DNA of 64,000 nucleotides from Maricaulis sp048268525 (lineage in GTDB: Bacteria; Pseudomonadota; Alphaproteobacteria; Caulobacterales; Maricaulaceae): positions 62,001 through 126,000 of the forward strand of contig NZ_JBLWVH010000003.1 of the NCBI RefSeq assembly GCF_048268525.1, written 5' to 3'. The notes under the pieces are model-generated. The model was not told where the DNA came from, made no database searches, and saw nothing but the letters and a program-made list of their open reading frames with translations. Position numbers and translations under genes: made by a program. This document shows, piece after piece, positions 26,583 to 34,493 of the stretch (positions are counted from its first letter, which is position 1; each line of letters opens with the position of its first letter).

Positions 26583-27529
26583 GAGACTTGCTTGATCGGT
26601 TCCGGTTTGGGATGGCCGAGGAATTCCAGAAATGCCGCGGCCAGCCGTCTGGTGACTTTGATCTTGTCATCCAACTGCATCGCGACCGGCGGACCCATAT
26701 CAGTTTTGTTCACATCCACGACATAGAGCCGTCCGTCGTCGCGATTGCGAAGCACGTCCAGTCCACCCCAGTCCAGTCCCATGGCGCGGGTGAAGGCGGC
26801 CAGCTGTTCGCGCTCGCGGGCGGTGAAGACGTCATTGGTCTCGGCGCATTCGATCTCGTCATTGGAATTGGAAAAGCGGGTCGCGAGCTTGCGGCGCTTG
26901 CGGATGACGAGGGGGATGTGACCGTCCATGGTGGCGCAGCGCAGGTCCTCGACCATGCCGCCCGGAACGGTGTTGTCGATCACTCGCTGGTAGACCCGGC
27001 CCGGACGGGCGGCCTCGATCGGGCCCTGGATCACGCGTCCGTCATGGGCGCCGTTGAGTTCGGACTTCTCTACCATGGCGCCGGTCCATGTTGTCGGATC
27101 GACCGACAGGGAATAGCCGAAGGACTGCTCGAACACCTGCGCCACATGGCTTTTTTCGATGCTCTGGCAGTCGCGATTGATGACCCGCGCGCCCGGCGGA
27201 ACATGGCAGGGCTGGCAGGTGGTCGAGTCGTCAAACACGAACACCGCATCGGCCTCGCTGGGCTGACGGGCGATGCGCGCGCCGGCGGCGTGCAGCACGG
27301 ACCAGATCAGATACCAGGGGCGCGGCCGGTCCGGCGCGAACCAGATTTTCGGCCCGTCGGTCCGCAAGGCTGACTTGATGCGCCAGCCCTCGACGATGAA
27401 GTAGAACGGAAACCAGGACAGGACCTCGCCGATCAGTCCCAGTTTGAGCGGAAGGCGGGCACCCGTCTTCTTGACGGTGACGACACCGTCCTGGAACTCG
27501 AAATCTCGCCACCACAGCGCACTGTGCAT
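26579..27529 (-). CDS. ATP-grasp-like protein, function unknown
   Basis: A 316-residue protein from the ATG at 27529 (MHSALWW). The C-terminal part, LDWGGLDVLRNRDDGRLYV with VDVNKTDMGPP, looks like the metal/ATP-binding end of ATP-grasp ligases (the D..VN..P pattern). RKRRKLATRFSN may provide phosphate contacts. The N-terminal part is not recognised. A CQPC motif is present around residue 110. Such ligases join a carboxylate to an amine or thiol. It is the first gene of a two-gene unit with the MBL hydrolase. Function is not assigned. Confidence 0.65.
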   Translation of the reverse strand: MHSALWWRDFEFQDGVVTVKKTGARLPLKLGLIGEVLSWFPFYFIVEGWRIKSALRTDGPKIWFAPDRPRPWYLIWSVLHAAGARIARQPSEADAVFVFDDSTTCQPCHVPPGARVINRDCQSIEKSHVAQVFEQSFGYSLSVDPTTWTGAMVEKSELNGAHDGRVIQGPIEAARPGRVYQRVIDNTVPGGMVEDLRCATMDGHIPLVIRKRRKLATRFSNSNDEIECAETNDVFTAREREQLAAFTRAMGLDWGGLDVLRNRDDGRLYVVDVNKTDMGPPVAMQLDDKIKVTRRLAAAFLEFLGHPKPEPIKQVS

Positions 27530-27659
27530 GGATAGGCCTTTCTGCTCGAAACCGTGCCGCATCCTAGGCATTCGCCGGACACATGCAATTCACTCGATAT
27601 CACGGGCGGCGCGGAATTTGCGTAACCGGGGTGTGTCGTCTTGGTCACGGGAGGGGAAT

Positions 27660-27839
27660 GTGAACGCCGGTCGATTTCTAGGCAAGCGCATCTTGCGGCT
27701 GGGCTGGCTCATGCTGGCGCTGATCATGACCCAGATTTTTATCAGTGAGGCGACAGTTGAGCCTACACTGTCGCGGACGGCCCCCTTGCCCCCGCTGGCT
27801 GCGGATGATGCTGCATTACAGCAACAGACCCTTCATTGA
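27660..27839 (+). CDS. Possible small membrane protein (59 aa)
   Basis: A GTG start at 27660 is preceded by GGAGGGGA. The product has a basic N-terminus (GRFLGKRILR), one hydrophobic helix (about residues 14-29) and a Pro/Ala-rich tail. No family is recognised. It ends 54 bp before oppB on the same strand and could be a small accessory or leader ORF. An ATG overlapping the start is followed at once by a stop codon. Confidence 0.35.
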   Translation: MNAGRFLGKRILRLGWLMLALIMTQIFISEATVEPTLSRTAPLPPLAADDAALQQQTLH

Positions 27840-27893
27840 CATCACGCGCCTCGCATTGAAACTGCGCGAACCTTGGACTGAGCCGAACAATTT

Positions 27894-28829
27894 ATGCTTG
27901 GATTTGTACTCAGACGCTTCAGCGTCGCCATCCCGACGATTCTGGTGATCATCACGGTCGCCTTTTTCATGATGCGTGTCGCTCCGGGCGGACCGTTCGA
28001 TCTCGAACGTCCGATGCCGGAAGAGACGCGCCAGCTTATCGAGGCCCGTTATGGTCTCGATAAGCCGCTGATTTTTCAGTATTTCGACTATATGGGGAAC
28101 CTCTTCCAGGGGGATCTCGGACCGTCGTTGAAGCTGCGCGACAAGAATGTCGCCGAGATCATCGCGGAAGGCTTCCCGGTCTCTGCCACAATCGGCCTGT
28201 TCTCGATGCTGCTGGCGATCGGACTTGGAACCCTGCTCGGATCGATTGCCGCGCTGAAACAGAATTCCGGCACGGATTTCTCGGTCATGACCTTTGCCAT
28301 GGTCGGGATATCCATCCCGCCCTTTGTCATGGGTCCCATCCTGGCACTAGTCTTCGGTCTCTATATGGGATGGGTGCCGACCGGCGGCCTCGATCCGCGC
28401 TATGGCATGACGCCGGACCGGCTGATCCTGCCGGTGATCACGCTGGCCCTGCCGCAGATCGCCATCATTGCCCGGCTGATGCGCGCCTCGATGATCGAGG
28501 TTGTGCGCTCCAACTATATCCGCACCGCCCGGGCCAAGGGCCTGTCGGCGCCGGCGGTGATTGTCCGCCACGCCCTGCGCTCGGCCATCCTGCCGCTGGT
28601 CTCCTATCTCGGACCGGCTTCGGCAGCAGTGATTTCCGGCTCGCTGGTGATCGAGCGGGTCTTCCAGCTGCCGGGCATCGGCAAGCATTTCGTCGATGCC
28701 GCCCTGCAGCGTGACTATACCGTCGTGATGGGCGTGGTCATCGTCTATGCGACCCTGATCATCGTTTTGAACCTGCTCGCTGACCTTCTGTACGGCGTGC
28801 TCAATCCGAAGGTGAAGTACGAGTCATGA
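27894..28829 (+). CDS. oppB: Oligopeptide ABC transporter permease OppB
   Basis: A 311-residue permease with six membrane segments. The N-terminal RRFSVAIPTILVIITVAFFMMR followed by APGGPF is the OppB/DppB signature. The EAA-type loop that contacts the ATPase reads RTARAKGLSAPAVIVRHALR near residue 210. With OppC it forms the channel for peptides delivered by OppA. Ribosome-site complementarity is weak. It overlaps oppC by 4 bp (28826-28829). Confidence 0.9.
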   Translation: MLGFVLRRFSVAIPTILVIITVAFFMMRVAPGGPFDLERPMPEETRQLIEARYGLDKPLIFQYFDYMGNLFQGDLGPSLKLRDKNVAEIIAEGFPVSATIGLFSMLLAIGLGTLLGSIAALKQNSGTDFSVMTFAMVGISIPPFVMGPILALVFGLYMGWVPTGGLDPRYGMTPDRLILPVITLALPQIAIIARLMRASMIEVVRSNYIRTARAKGLSAPAVIVRHALRSAILPLVSYLGPASAAVISGSLVIERVFQLPGIGKHFVDAALQRDYTVVMGVVIVYATLIIVLNLLADLLYGVLNPKVKYES

Positions 28830-29731
28830 CCATGCTCACCACTCCCAAGGAAAAGGCCGAGCTGCTCGAGAAAGCCGCCGTCCAGGGCCGTTCGCTGTGG
28901 GATGATGCGCGCGCGCGCCTGATGCGCAACCGCGCTGCCGTCGTGTCGATGATTGTTCTGGGTATCCTGGTCTTCCTGGCCACGGTTGGCCAGCTGCTCT
29001 GGGTGCATGACTACGACACCATCTACCGTGACCGCGTGTGGATCGGGCCGACCATGGAAAACCTGCACATCCTCGGCACTGACGCCCAGGGCCGCGACAT
29101 GGTCGCGCGCATCCTGGTCGGGCTGGGCGTGTCGCTGATGGTCGGCATCGTGGCGACCTTTGTGTCGCTGGTGATCGGGGTGACCTGGGGCGCGACAGCG
29201 GGCTTCATCGGTGGCCGCGTTGACCAGCTGATGATGCGCTTCGTCGACATCCTCTACTCGCTGCCCTTCATCTTCTTCGTGATCATCCTGATGGTCACCT
29301 TCGGGCGCAATATCGTGCTGATCTTCGTCGCCATCGGCGCCGTCGAATGGCTGACCATGGCGCGGATCGTGCGCGGCCAGACCATTGCCCTGAAGGGCAT
29401 GGAGTTCGTCGAGGCGGCCCATGCGGCCGGTGTCTCGCGTCCCAATATCATCCAGCGCCACATCATCCCCAACGTGCTCGGCCCGGTCGTGGTCTATGTC
29501 ACGCTGATGATCCCGGTCGTGATCCTGGCCGAAAGCTTCCTCAGCTTCCTCGGACTGGGTGTGCAGGAGCCGCTGACCTCGCTCGGCCGCCTGATCTCGG
29601 CCGGCGCGCAGGACATGGAGCCGGCCCCCTGGACGCTGATCGGACCGGCCGTGACCATGATGGTGACCCTGTTCTGCCTCAACTTCATCGGCGACGGCCT
29701 GCGCGACGCGATCGATCCGAAGGATCGGTAG
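28826..29731 (+). CDS. oppC: Oligopeptide ABC transporter permease OppC
   Basis: A 301-residue permease. The N-terminal cytoplasmic region QGRSLWDDARARLMRNRAAV is characteristic of OppC. The EAA loop is EFVEAAHAAGVSRPNIIQRHIIPN near residue 195. Six membrane segments are expected. It is translationally coupled to oppB. No ATPase genes (oppD/oppF) follow; the next genes are on the opposite strand. The ATPases must be encoded elsewhere or shared with another transporter. Confidence 0.9.
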   Translation: MTMLTTPKEKAELLEKAAVQGRSLWDDARARLMRNRAAVVSMIVLGILVFLATVGQLLWVHDYDTIYRDRVWIGPTMENLHILGTDAQGRDMVARILVGLGVSLMVGIVATFVSLVIGVTWGATAGFIGGRVDQLMMRFVDILYSLPFIFFVIILMVTFGRNIVLIFVAIGAVEWLTMARIVRGQTIALKGMEFVEAAHAAGVSRPNIIQRHIIPNVLGPVVVYVTLMIPVVILAESFLSFLGLGVQEPLTSLGRLISAGAQDMEPAPWTLIGPAVTMMVTLFCLNFIGDGLRDAIDPKDR

Positions 29732-29770
29732 GCGCGCCGGACAGCGATATCAAAGGGCCCTTACGCTCTT

Positions 29771-29890
29771 TTGTCATCCCCGCGGGATGTCCGGCGAAGG
29801 CCGGACGCAGGGCGGGGACCCATGTGGTCGCCACCAGCTAGGTCCCTGACTTTCGCCCCGCCTGCGCGGGGCGTCCATCAGGGATGACAA
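29771..29890. repeat. 120-bp palindromic element, copy B
   Basis: Same family as copies A, C and D, with identical 10-bp ends TTGTCATCCC/GGGATGACAA. Hairpin one is GTCCGGC-GAAG-GCCGGAC; hairpin two is CGCCCCGC-CTGC-GCGGGGCG here, against CGGGC-type pairs in A and C. It lies between oppC and a convergent gene. Confidence 0.9.
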
Positions 29891-29913
29891 TCATTGGGTA
29901 GGCACACAAAAAA

Positions 29914-29945
29914 GAAAGGCCGTCGGAGCGATCCGGCGGCCTTTC
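29914..29945. terminator. Bidirectional terminator
   Basis: A 9-bp stem, GAAAGGCCG / CGGCCTTTC, is flanked by an A-run on the left and a short T-rich run on the right. It can end both the oppBC transcript and the minus-strand gene at 29967. Confidence 0.65.
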
Positions 29946-29966
29946 AATTTGCCCTGTGTATTCGCC

Positions 29967-30713
29967 CTAGCGTTCGCGCTCGACGCGGATGGCCCGGCCA
30001 CGGCCGTTGATGCGCAGCAGGTAGCTGGTCATCGCGCCGCGGCGGATCTCGGCGATCAGGTTGTCGCCACGCGGGACGCGGACCCGGTCAGTGTCGGTCT
30101 GACGCCACACCTGGCCGTTGGTCATGTAGAAGACTGTGGTGTTGTAGCCGACGGTGCGGGTGCGTTCGATCTGCATCTCGACCCGGAAGACCTCACCGTC
30201 ATCGGTGCGCTCGGTAATGGCGACGGAGCTCTCGGTGGCTGCGGCGGCGGCCGGTGCCTGGGCTGTTGCCGTTGCGGCGGGAGCTGGCGTCGGCGTGGCG
30301 GTCGGTGCCTGGGCGGTCGCCGGTGGGGTGGCATCGGCGACAGCGGCGGGGGCGCTATCCGTCCGGTCGACCATGTCGGCACCGGCGAGGGCATCGTGCT
30401 GGCGGTCGGCCGCCGCCATTGTCAGGCGGGGCAGGCGAAGCCGCGGCAGGGACGGCATGGAAAAGCCGAAACTGTCACCTTCAACAGCGGCGACATCATT
30501 GCGTGTCACCGTTATCAGCTCGCCGCTGTCGCGGTCGCCGGCGAGGCGTTCGGCGGCGCTGTCAAAACAGGCCAGCCGGGCGGCGGTCTCGGTGACGCCG
30601 CGACAGGCCAGGATGCCGTCCACCGCATCGTCGCCCTGCAGGCCGTAGGCGCTGGCGGGCATGGCGGTGGTGAGTAGAAGCGCGGCGATAACCGCGTGAC
30701 GTGAGACTGTCAT
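29967..30713 (-). CDS. Secreted protein of unknown function, paralogue of next gene
   Basis: A 248-residue protein with a signal peptide (about 1-22, ending PASA). The first mature segment has CRGVTETAARLACFD, a Cys-pair motif seen at the start of many small exported proteobacterial proteins. A long Ala/Pro/Thr-rich linker spans about 125-165. The C-terminal domain includes TNGQVWRQTD, shared with its neighbour (LANGQVWRQTD). The two genes are tandem, 15 bp apart, and probably arose by duplication. They lie antisense to the opp genes and between oppC and oppA. No function is assigned. Confidence 0.75.
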   Translation of the reverse strand: MTVSRHAVIAALLLTTAMPASAYGLQGDDAVDGILACRGVTETAARLACFDSAAERLAGDRDSGELITVTRNDVAAVEGDSFGFSMPSLPRLRLPRLTMAAADRQHDALAGADMVDRTDSAPAAVADATPPATAQAPTATPTPAPAATATAQAPAAAAATESSVAITERTDDGEVFRVEMQIERTRTVGYNTTVFYMTNGQVWRQTDTDRVRVPRGDNLIAEIRRGAMTSYLLRINGRGRAIRVERER

Positions 30714-30728
30714 GAGACCCTCGATTGG

Positions 30729-31331
30729 TTACTCGACACGTTCGGCCCGGAAACGGCGGCCGCCATTGTCCAGGCGCATGAAATGGGAGCCCAGGGCTCC
30801 GTTGGAGATGGTGGCGGTGTATTCGGTGACGCCGCGGCGGCGCGACAGCTGGACATGGGTGTTGTCGGTCTGGCGCCAGACCTGGCCATTGGCCAAGCGG
30901 ACGATCAGGTCGCCGGAACGGTTCTCGGAGATCTCGAGCACCCGCAATCCCTCGATCCGTTCGATCTGGCCGCTGTCATCACGGACAATTGTCCGGTCCG
31001 GTGATGCGGATTCGGCTTCCAGGGCCGCCAGCTCGACATCCTCGCCCCCGCCGGGCAGGGACAGGCCCGGCAGGCGGAGTTGCGGGATGCTCAACCCGTA
31101 AGTGGCCTCCTCGGCGGCCTCGATCTGCTCTCGGTCCACCGCGACCACATCGCCGCGTTCGGTCTCGCCGCGCAGGGCGTCGACGGCCGCGTCCAGACAG
31201 GCCAAGCGGGCGCTGTCATCGACAATGTCGCGGCAGGTGAACAGCGGGTCCAGCGGTGAGCTGTCACCCTGGGCGAACGCCGGAGCTGAGATCAGGGCGG
31301 CGGGGAGAAGAATCAGTAATCGCGCGTTCAT
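30729..31331 (-). CDS. Secreted protein of unknown function, paralogue of previous gene
   Basis: A 200-residue protein from the ATG at 31331. The signal peptide ends APAFAQ. The N-terminal motif is CRDIVDDSARLACLD, the middle has PQLRLPGLSLPGG (compare PSLPRLRLPRL in the neighbour), and the C-terminus has GQVWRQTDNTHVQLSRR. It lacks the neighbour's Ala/Pro linker, which explains the shorter length. It is probably translated from a transcript covering both genes, with the promoter in the 131-bp divergent region shared with oppA. Confidence 0.75.
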   Translation of the reverse strand: MNARLLILLPAALISAPAFAQGDSSPLDPLFTCRDIVDDSARLACLDAAVDALRGETERGDVVAVDREQIEAAEEATYGLSIPQLRLPGLSLPGGGEDVELAALEAESASPDRTIVRDDSGQIERIEGLRVLEISENRSGDLIVRLANGQVWRQTDNTHVQLSRRRGVTEYTATISNGALGSHFMRLDNGGRRFRAERVE

Positions 31332-31462
31332 GGTCACTCGTGTAAATCTGACAACTTGATCGACTATGCGCGACCGGTCGGCCACTGTCGACCGGCCGAT
31401 GATGTTCAGATAGAACATCGGTCAGTGACTCGTCGTGCTGCTTCGGAGGGGAGACCGAAACC

Positions 31463-33097
31463 GTGATCCGCACAAAGATTTTCAATACCGTCCTCATGTC
31501 TGCCTCGGCGCTGGCCCTGGTCAGTTGTGGCGCCAATGACGCTGCCGATTCCGACCGGACTGTCCTGAACCGGGGCAATAATGCGGAACCGCTCTCGCTG
31601 GACCCGCACAAGGCGTCCGGCACCTGGGAAAACAACATTATTGGCGACATGTTCCTGGGCCTCTTCACCGATGATCCGGACGGTGCGCCGGTCCCGGGCA
31701 TGGCGGAAAGCTGGGAAGTCTCCGAGGATGGCCTGACCTGGACCTTCTCCCTGCGCGAGGCGGTCTGGTCCGATGGCGAGCCGGTCAAGGCGAGTGATTT
31801 CGTCTTCGCCTGGCAGCGCATCGCAACCCCGACCACGGGCGCGCAATATGTGTCCTTGCTGTATCCGATTGCCGGTGTCGAGGAAGCCGCCACGGGTGCT
31901 GCCGATCCGTCCTCGATCGGTGTTCGCGCCATTGATGACCTGACGCTGGAAGTCCAGCTGGTCAATCCGGCGCCCTATCTGCCGGGTCTGCTGACCCATT
32001 ACACGACCTTCCCGCTGCCGCAGCATGTGGTCGAGGTCTATGGCGATGAATGGGTGCGCCCGGGCAATATGGTGTCCAACGGTGCCTATACGCTGGAAGA
32101 CTGGCGGACCAATTTCTACGTCCATCTCGTGCGCAACGAGAGTTTTTACGACAACGAAAATGTCTGTATCGACGATGTCTTCTTCTATCCGACCGTCGAC
32201 AATTCGGCAGCCGGTCGCCGGGTCCGCAATGGCGAGCTCGACCTGAACATGGAATTTCCCGGCCAGCAGATGGAATTCCTGCGCCGCGAGATTCCCGACT
32301 ATGTTCGCGTCCATCCTTTCATGGGCACGATCTATTTCTCGGTGAACACGACGCTTGAACAGTTCGATGATCCCAATGTCCGCAACGCGCTGGGCATGGC
32401 CATCGACCGCAATTTCATCGCCAACGAGATCCTGCGGGCCGGTCAGGTCCCCGCGTATTCGATGATCCCGCCGGGTGTGGCCAACTATCCGGGCGGCGTC
32501 GAGGCCGAGTGGGCCGACATTCCTGTCGAGCAGCGCCGTGAAAATGCACGGGCCTTGCTGGAAGCAGCCGGTTACGGCCCGGACAACCCGTTCGAGTTCG
32601 AATACACCTACCGCGCCACGGGCGATAATCCGCGGATTGCCCCGGTGGTCCAGAATGACTGGTCGGCGATTGCCGAATGGGTCCAGCCGGAACTGATCGT
32701 CAACGACACCCAGATCCACTACGACAATTTGCGGGCCTCGGATTTCGAGGTCGCCGATGGTGGCTGGATCGCCGATTACAACGATCCCTACAACTTCCTC
32801 TTCCTCGGCGAATACCGCTCGGTGCCGATGAATTATGCCCGCTACAACAATCCGGAGTTCGACAGCCTGGTCACCGAGGCCAATCGCGAGCTGAACCAGG
32901 AACTGCGCGGTCGGATGATGGCCGATGCCGAGCAGATGTTGATCGACGACATGCCGATCATCCCGATCGTCTTCTACGTCAACAAGAGCCTGGTGAACCC
33001 GCGTGTCACCGGCTGGGAAGACAATCTCACCAATATCCACCGCTCGCGCTATCTGTGCTTTGCGGACCTGGAAGACGGTGGCAACTCAGCCGAATAA
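31463..33097 (+). CDS. oppA: Oligopeptide-binding lipoprotein OppA
   Basis: A 544-residue solute-binding protein of the peptide/nickel (SBP_bac_5) family. The lipobox is ALVSCG with Cys at about residue 23, so it is anchored in a membrane by lipid. RGNNAEPLSLDPHKASG and PGMAESWEVSEDGLTWTF are OppA signatures. It captures oligopeptides for OppBC. It is separated from oppBC by two opposite-strand genes, so it has its own promoter. A strong terminator follows at 33121. Confidence 0.92.
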   Translation: MIRTKIFNTVLMSASALALVSCGANDAADSDRTVLNRGNNAEPLSLDPHKASGTWENNIIGDMFLGLFTDDPDGAPVPGMAESWEVSEDGLTWTFSLREAVWSDGEPVKASDFVFAWQRIATPTTGAQYVSLLYPIAGVEEAATGAADPSSIGVRAIDDLTLEVQLVNPAPYLPGLLTHYTTFPLPQHVVEVYGDEWVRPGNMVSNGAYTLEDWRTNFYVHLVRNESFYDNENVCIDDVFFYPTVDNSAAGRRVRNGELDLNMEFPGQQMEFLRREIPDYVRVHPFMGTIYFSVNTTLEQFDDPNVRNALGMAIDRNFIANEILRAGQVPAYSMIPPGVANYPGGVEAEWADIPVEQRRENARALLEAAGYGPDNPFEFEYTYRATGDNPRIAPVVQNDWSAIAEWVQPELIVNDTQIHYDNLRASDFEVADGGWIADYNDPYNFLFLGEYRSVPMNYARYNNPEFDSLVTEANRELNQELRGRMMADAEQMLIDDMPIIPIVFYVNKSLVNPRVTGWEDNLTNIHRSRYLCFADLEDGGNSAE

Positions 33098-33120
33098 GGC
33101 TGAAGCGCTTGTCAGAAGAG

Positions 33121-33171
33121 GCCCTGCCGACCTAGCTTGTGTTCGCACAACGCTAGGGGGCAGGGCTTTTT
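33121..33171 (+). terminator. Strong terminator after oppA, overlapping next gene's leader
   Basis: An almost fully paired 46-base hairpin: 8 bp (GCCCTGCC/GGCAGGGC), 6 bp (CCTAGC/GCTAGG) and 5 bp (TTGTG/CACAA) capped by a TTCG tetraloop, followed by TTTTT. The next start codon is 2 bases after the T-run. Confidence 0.85.
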
Positions 33172-33172
33172 C

Positions 33173-34399
33173 ATGACCGGTAGTGATCCAATCAGTGATG
33201 CGGTGGTGGCCGGAAGCGCCGCCGGCGAGCTCGGCGACGCGATCCAGGCTTCCAGGCGCAAGAAGCGCGAACGGTATTCTGTCTTCCAGGCACCAACACC
33301 GGCCGGCGCCTGCTCCAATTGCTCGACCCAGCTGTCCGGCCCGGTCTGTCACAGTTGCGGCCAGACAGCCGACACCTATCACCGGCCGATCTGGGATTTG
33401 CTGACCGACATTCTCGACGGGCTTTTCGGCCTCGAAGGTCGTTTGTGGCGAACGCTTCCGCCGCTCATGTTCAAGCCCGGCAAGATCACCCAGAACTATC
33501 TCAGCGGTGTGCGCGCCCGCTATGTCATGCCCTTCCGACTCTATCTGACGGCCAGCGTGCTCTTCTTCCTGCTTGTCTTTGCCTTTGACGGTATTGGCGG
33601 CGGCGACGACACTCCGGCCACGATTGACCCGGAAGACGTCGCCAGTGTCGAGGCGAACCTGACCAACCTGGACGCACAGTTGGCCGAAGCCGGAATATCG
33701 CCGGAACAGCGCGCCGAAATTGTCCGCATGACCGAAGCCGGAATCGATCAGGCGCAATCCCCGCCGGACCTGCCACCGGAAGTCCGGACGATGCAGGGGC
33801 AGGTCAATCGCGACGAGATCAAACGCTCCTTCCGCCAGGCGCTCCTGCCCGAGGACTTTCCCGCAGAGACTGCCGGCGAAGACGCGGGCGAGGACGGGCC
33901 GGTCGTTGTCGGAGATGGCGTGATGGTCGATCCCAACGGGCTTGATGAGCTACCCCTGCCGGTCCGTCGTGACCTGGCCGATCGAGCCGACCGCATCATC
34001 GACAGCGGCGGTGCGACCCTGGCGGCGGAGATGCAGCGCTGGGCGCCGACCATGATGTTCTGCCTGCTGCCGCTCTATGCGCTGATGCTGGCGGCCATGC
34101 ACTTCTACAAGAAGGGCTATTTCTTCTACGATCACCTTGTGGTGTCGCTGCACTTCCACGCCTTCATGTTCTTCCTGATCACCGGCCTGTCACTGGCGGC
34201 GCATATCATCCCGGGCTGGATTGCAGTGATGATCGGGCTGGTCTGGTCGAACTGGTATCTCTACCGCCTGCACCGGACGGTCTACTCGCATGGTCGCTTC
34301 AGTTCGATCCTGCGTCTGGTCGCGCTCGATTTTGCCTATTTGATCCTGTTGAGTTTCGCCTTGCTGGGCCTGCTCATCGTGAGTGTCATGACCACCTGA
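33173..34399 (+). CDS. DUF3667 zinc-ribbon membrane protein
   Basis: A 408-residue protein. The N-terminal zinc ribbon is CSNC...CHSC around residues 46-65. The DUF3667 core follows, with LLTDILDGLFGLEGRLWRTL and PGKITQNYLSGVRARYVMPF. A first membrane segment is near residue 130 (LYLTASVLFFLLVFAF), an acidic soluble loop spans 145-285, and three or four membrane segments are at the C-terminus. Function is unknown. Its ATG at 33173 directly follows the oppA terminator, and the likely ribosome site (AGGGGG) is inside the terminator stem, so the start or its control is unusual. Confidence 0.82.
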   Translation: MTGSDPISDAVVAGSAAGELGDAIQASRRKKRERYSVFQAPTPAGACSNCSTQLSGPVCHSCGQTADTYHRPIWDLLTDILDGLFGLEGRLWRTLPPLMFKPGKITQNYLSGVRARYVMPFRLYLTASVLFFLLVFAFDGIGGGDDTPATIDPEDVASVEANLTNLDAQLAEAGISPEQRAEIVRMTEAGIDQAQSPPDLPPEVRTMQGQVNRDEIKRSFRQALLPEDFPAETAGEDAGEDGPVVVGDGVMVDPNGLDELPLPVRRDLADRADRIIDSGGATLAAEMQRWAPTMMFCLLPLYALMLAAMHFYKKGYFFYDHLVVSLHFHAFMFFLITGLSLAAHIIPGWIAVMIGLVWSNWYLYRLHRTVYSHGRFSSILRLVALDFAYLILLSFALLGLLIVSVMTT

Positions 34400-34443
34400 G
34401 TTGGCGGGTTCGGGACGGGGTTCGATTCCTCCCTTCGAGACAA

Positions 34444-34471
34444 AAAAGGGCCCGCTGGTGCGGGCCCTTTT
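34444..34471. terminator. Bidirectional terminator
   Basis: An 11-bp stem, AAAAGGGCCCG / CGGGCCCTTTT, with a 6-base loop lies between the convergent DUF3667 and sppA genes. A-runs and T-runs on both sides serve both strands. Confidence 0.85.
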
Positions 34472-34493
34472 CCGTTTCGGCGGTGACCGCGTA

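Noticed and set aside
31406..33040. 544-codon minus-strand open frame opposite oppA
   Set aside because: Same span and composition as a mirror of the oppA frame; no known motif and no ribosome site.
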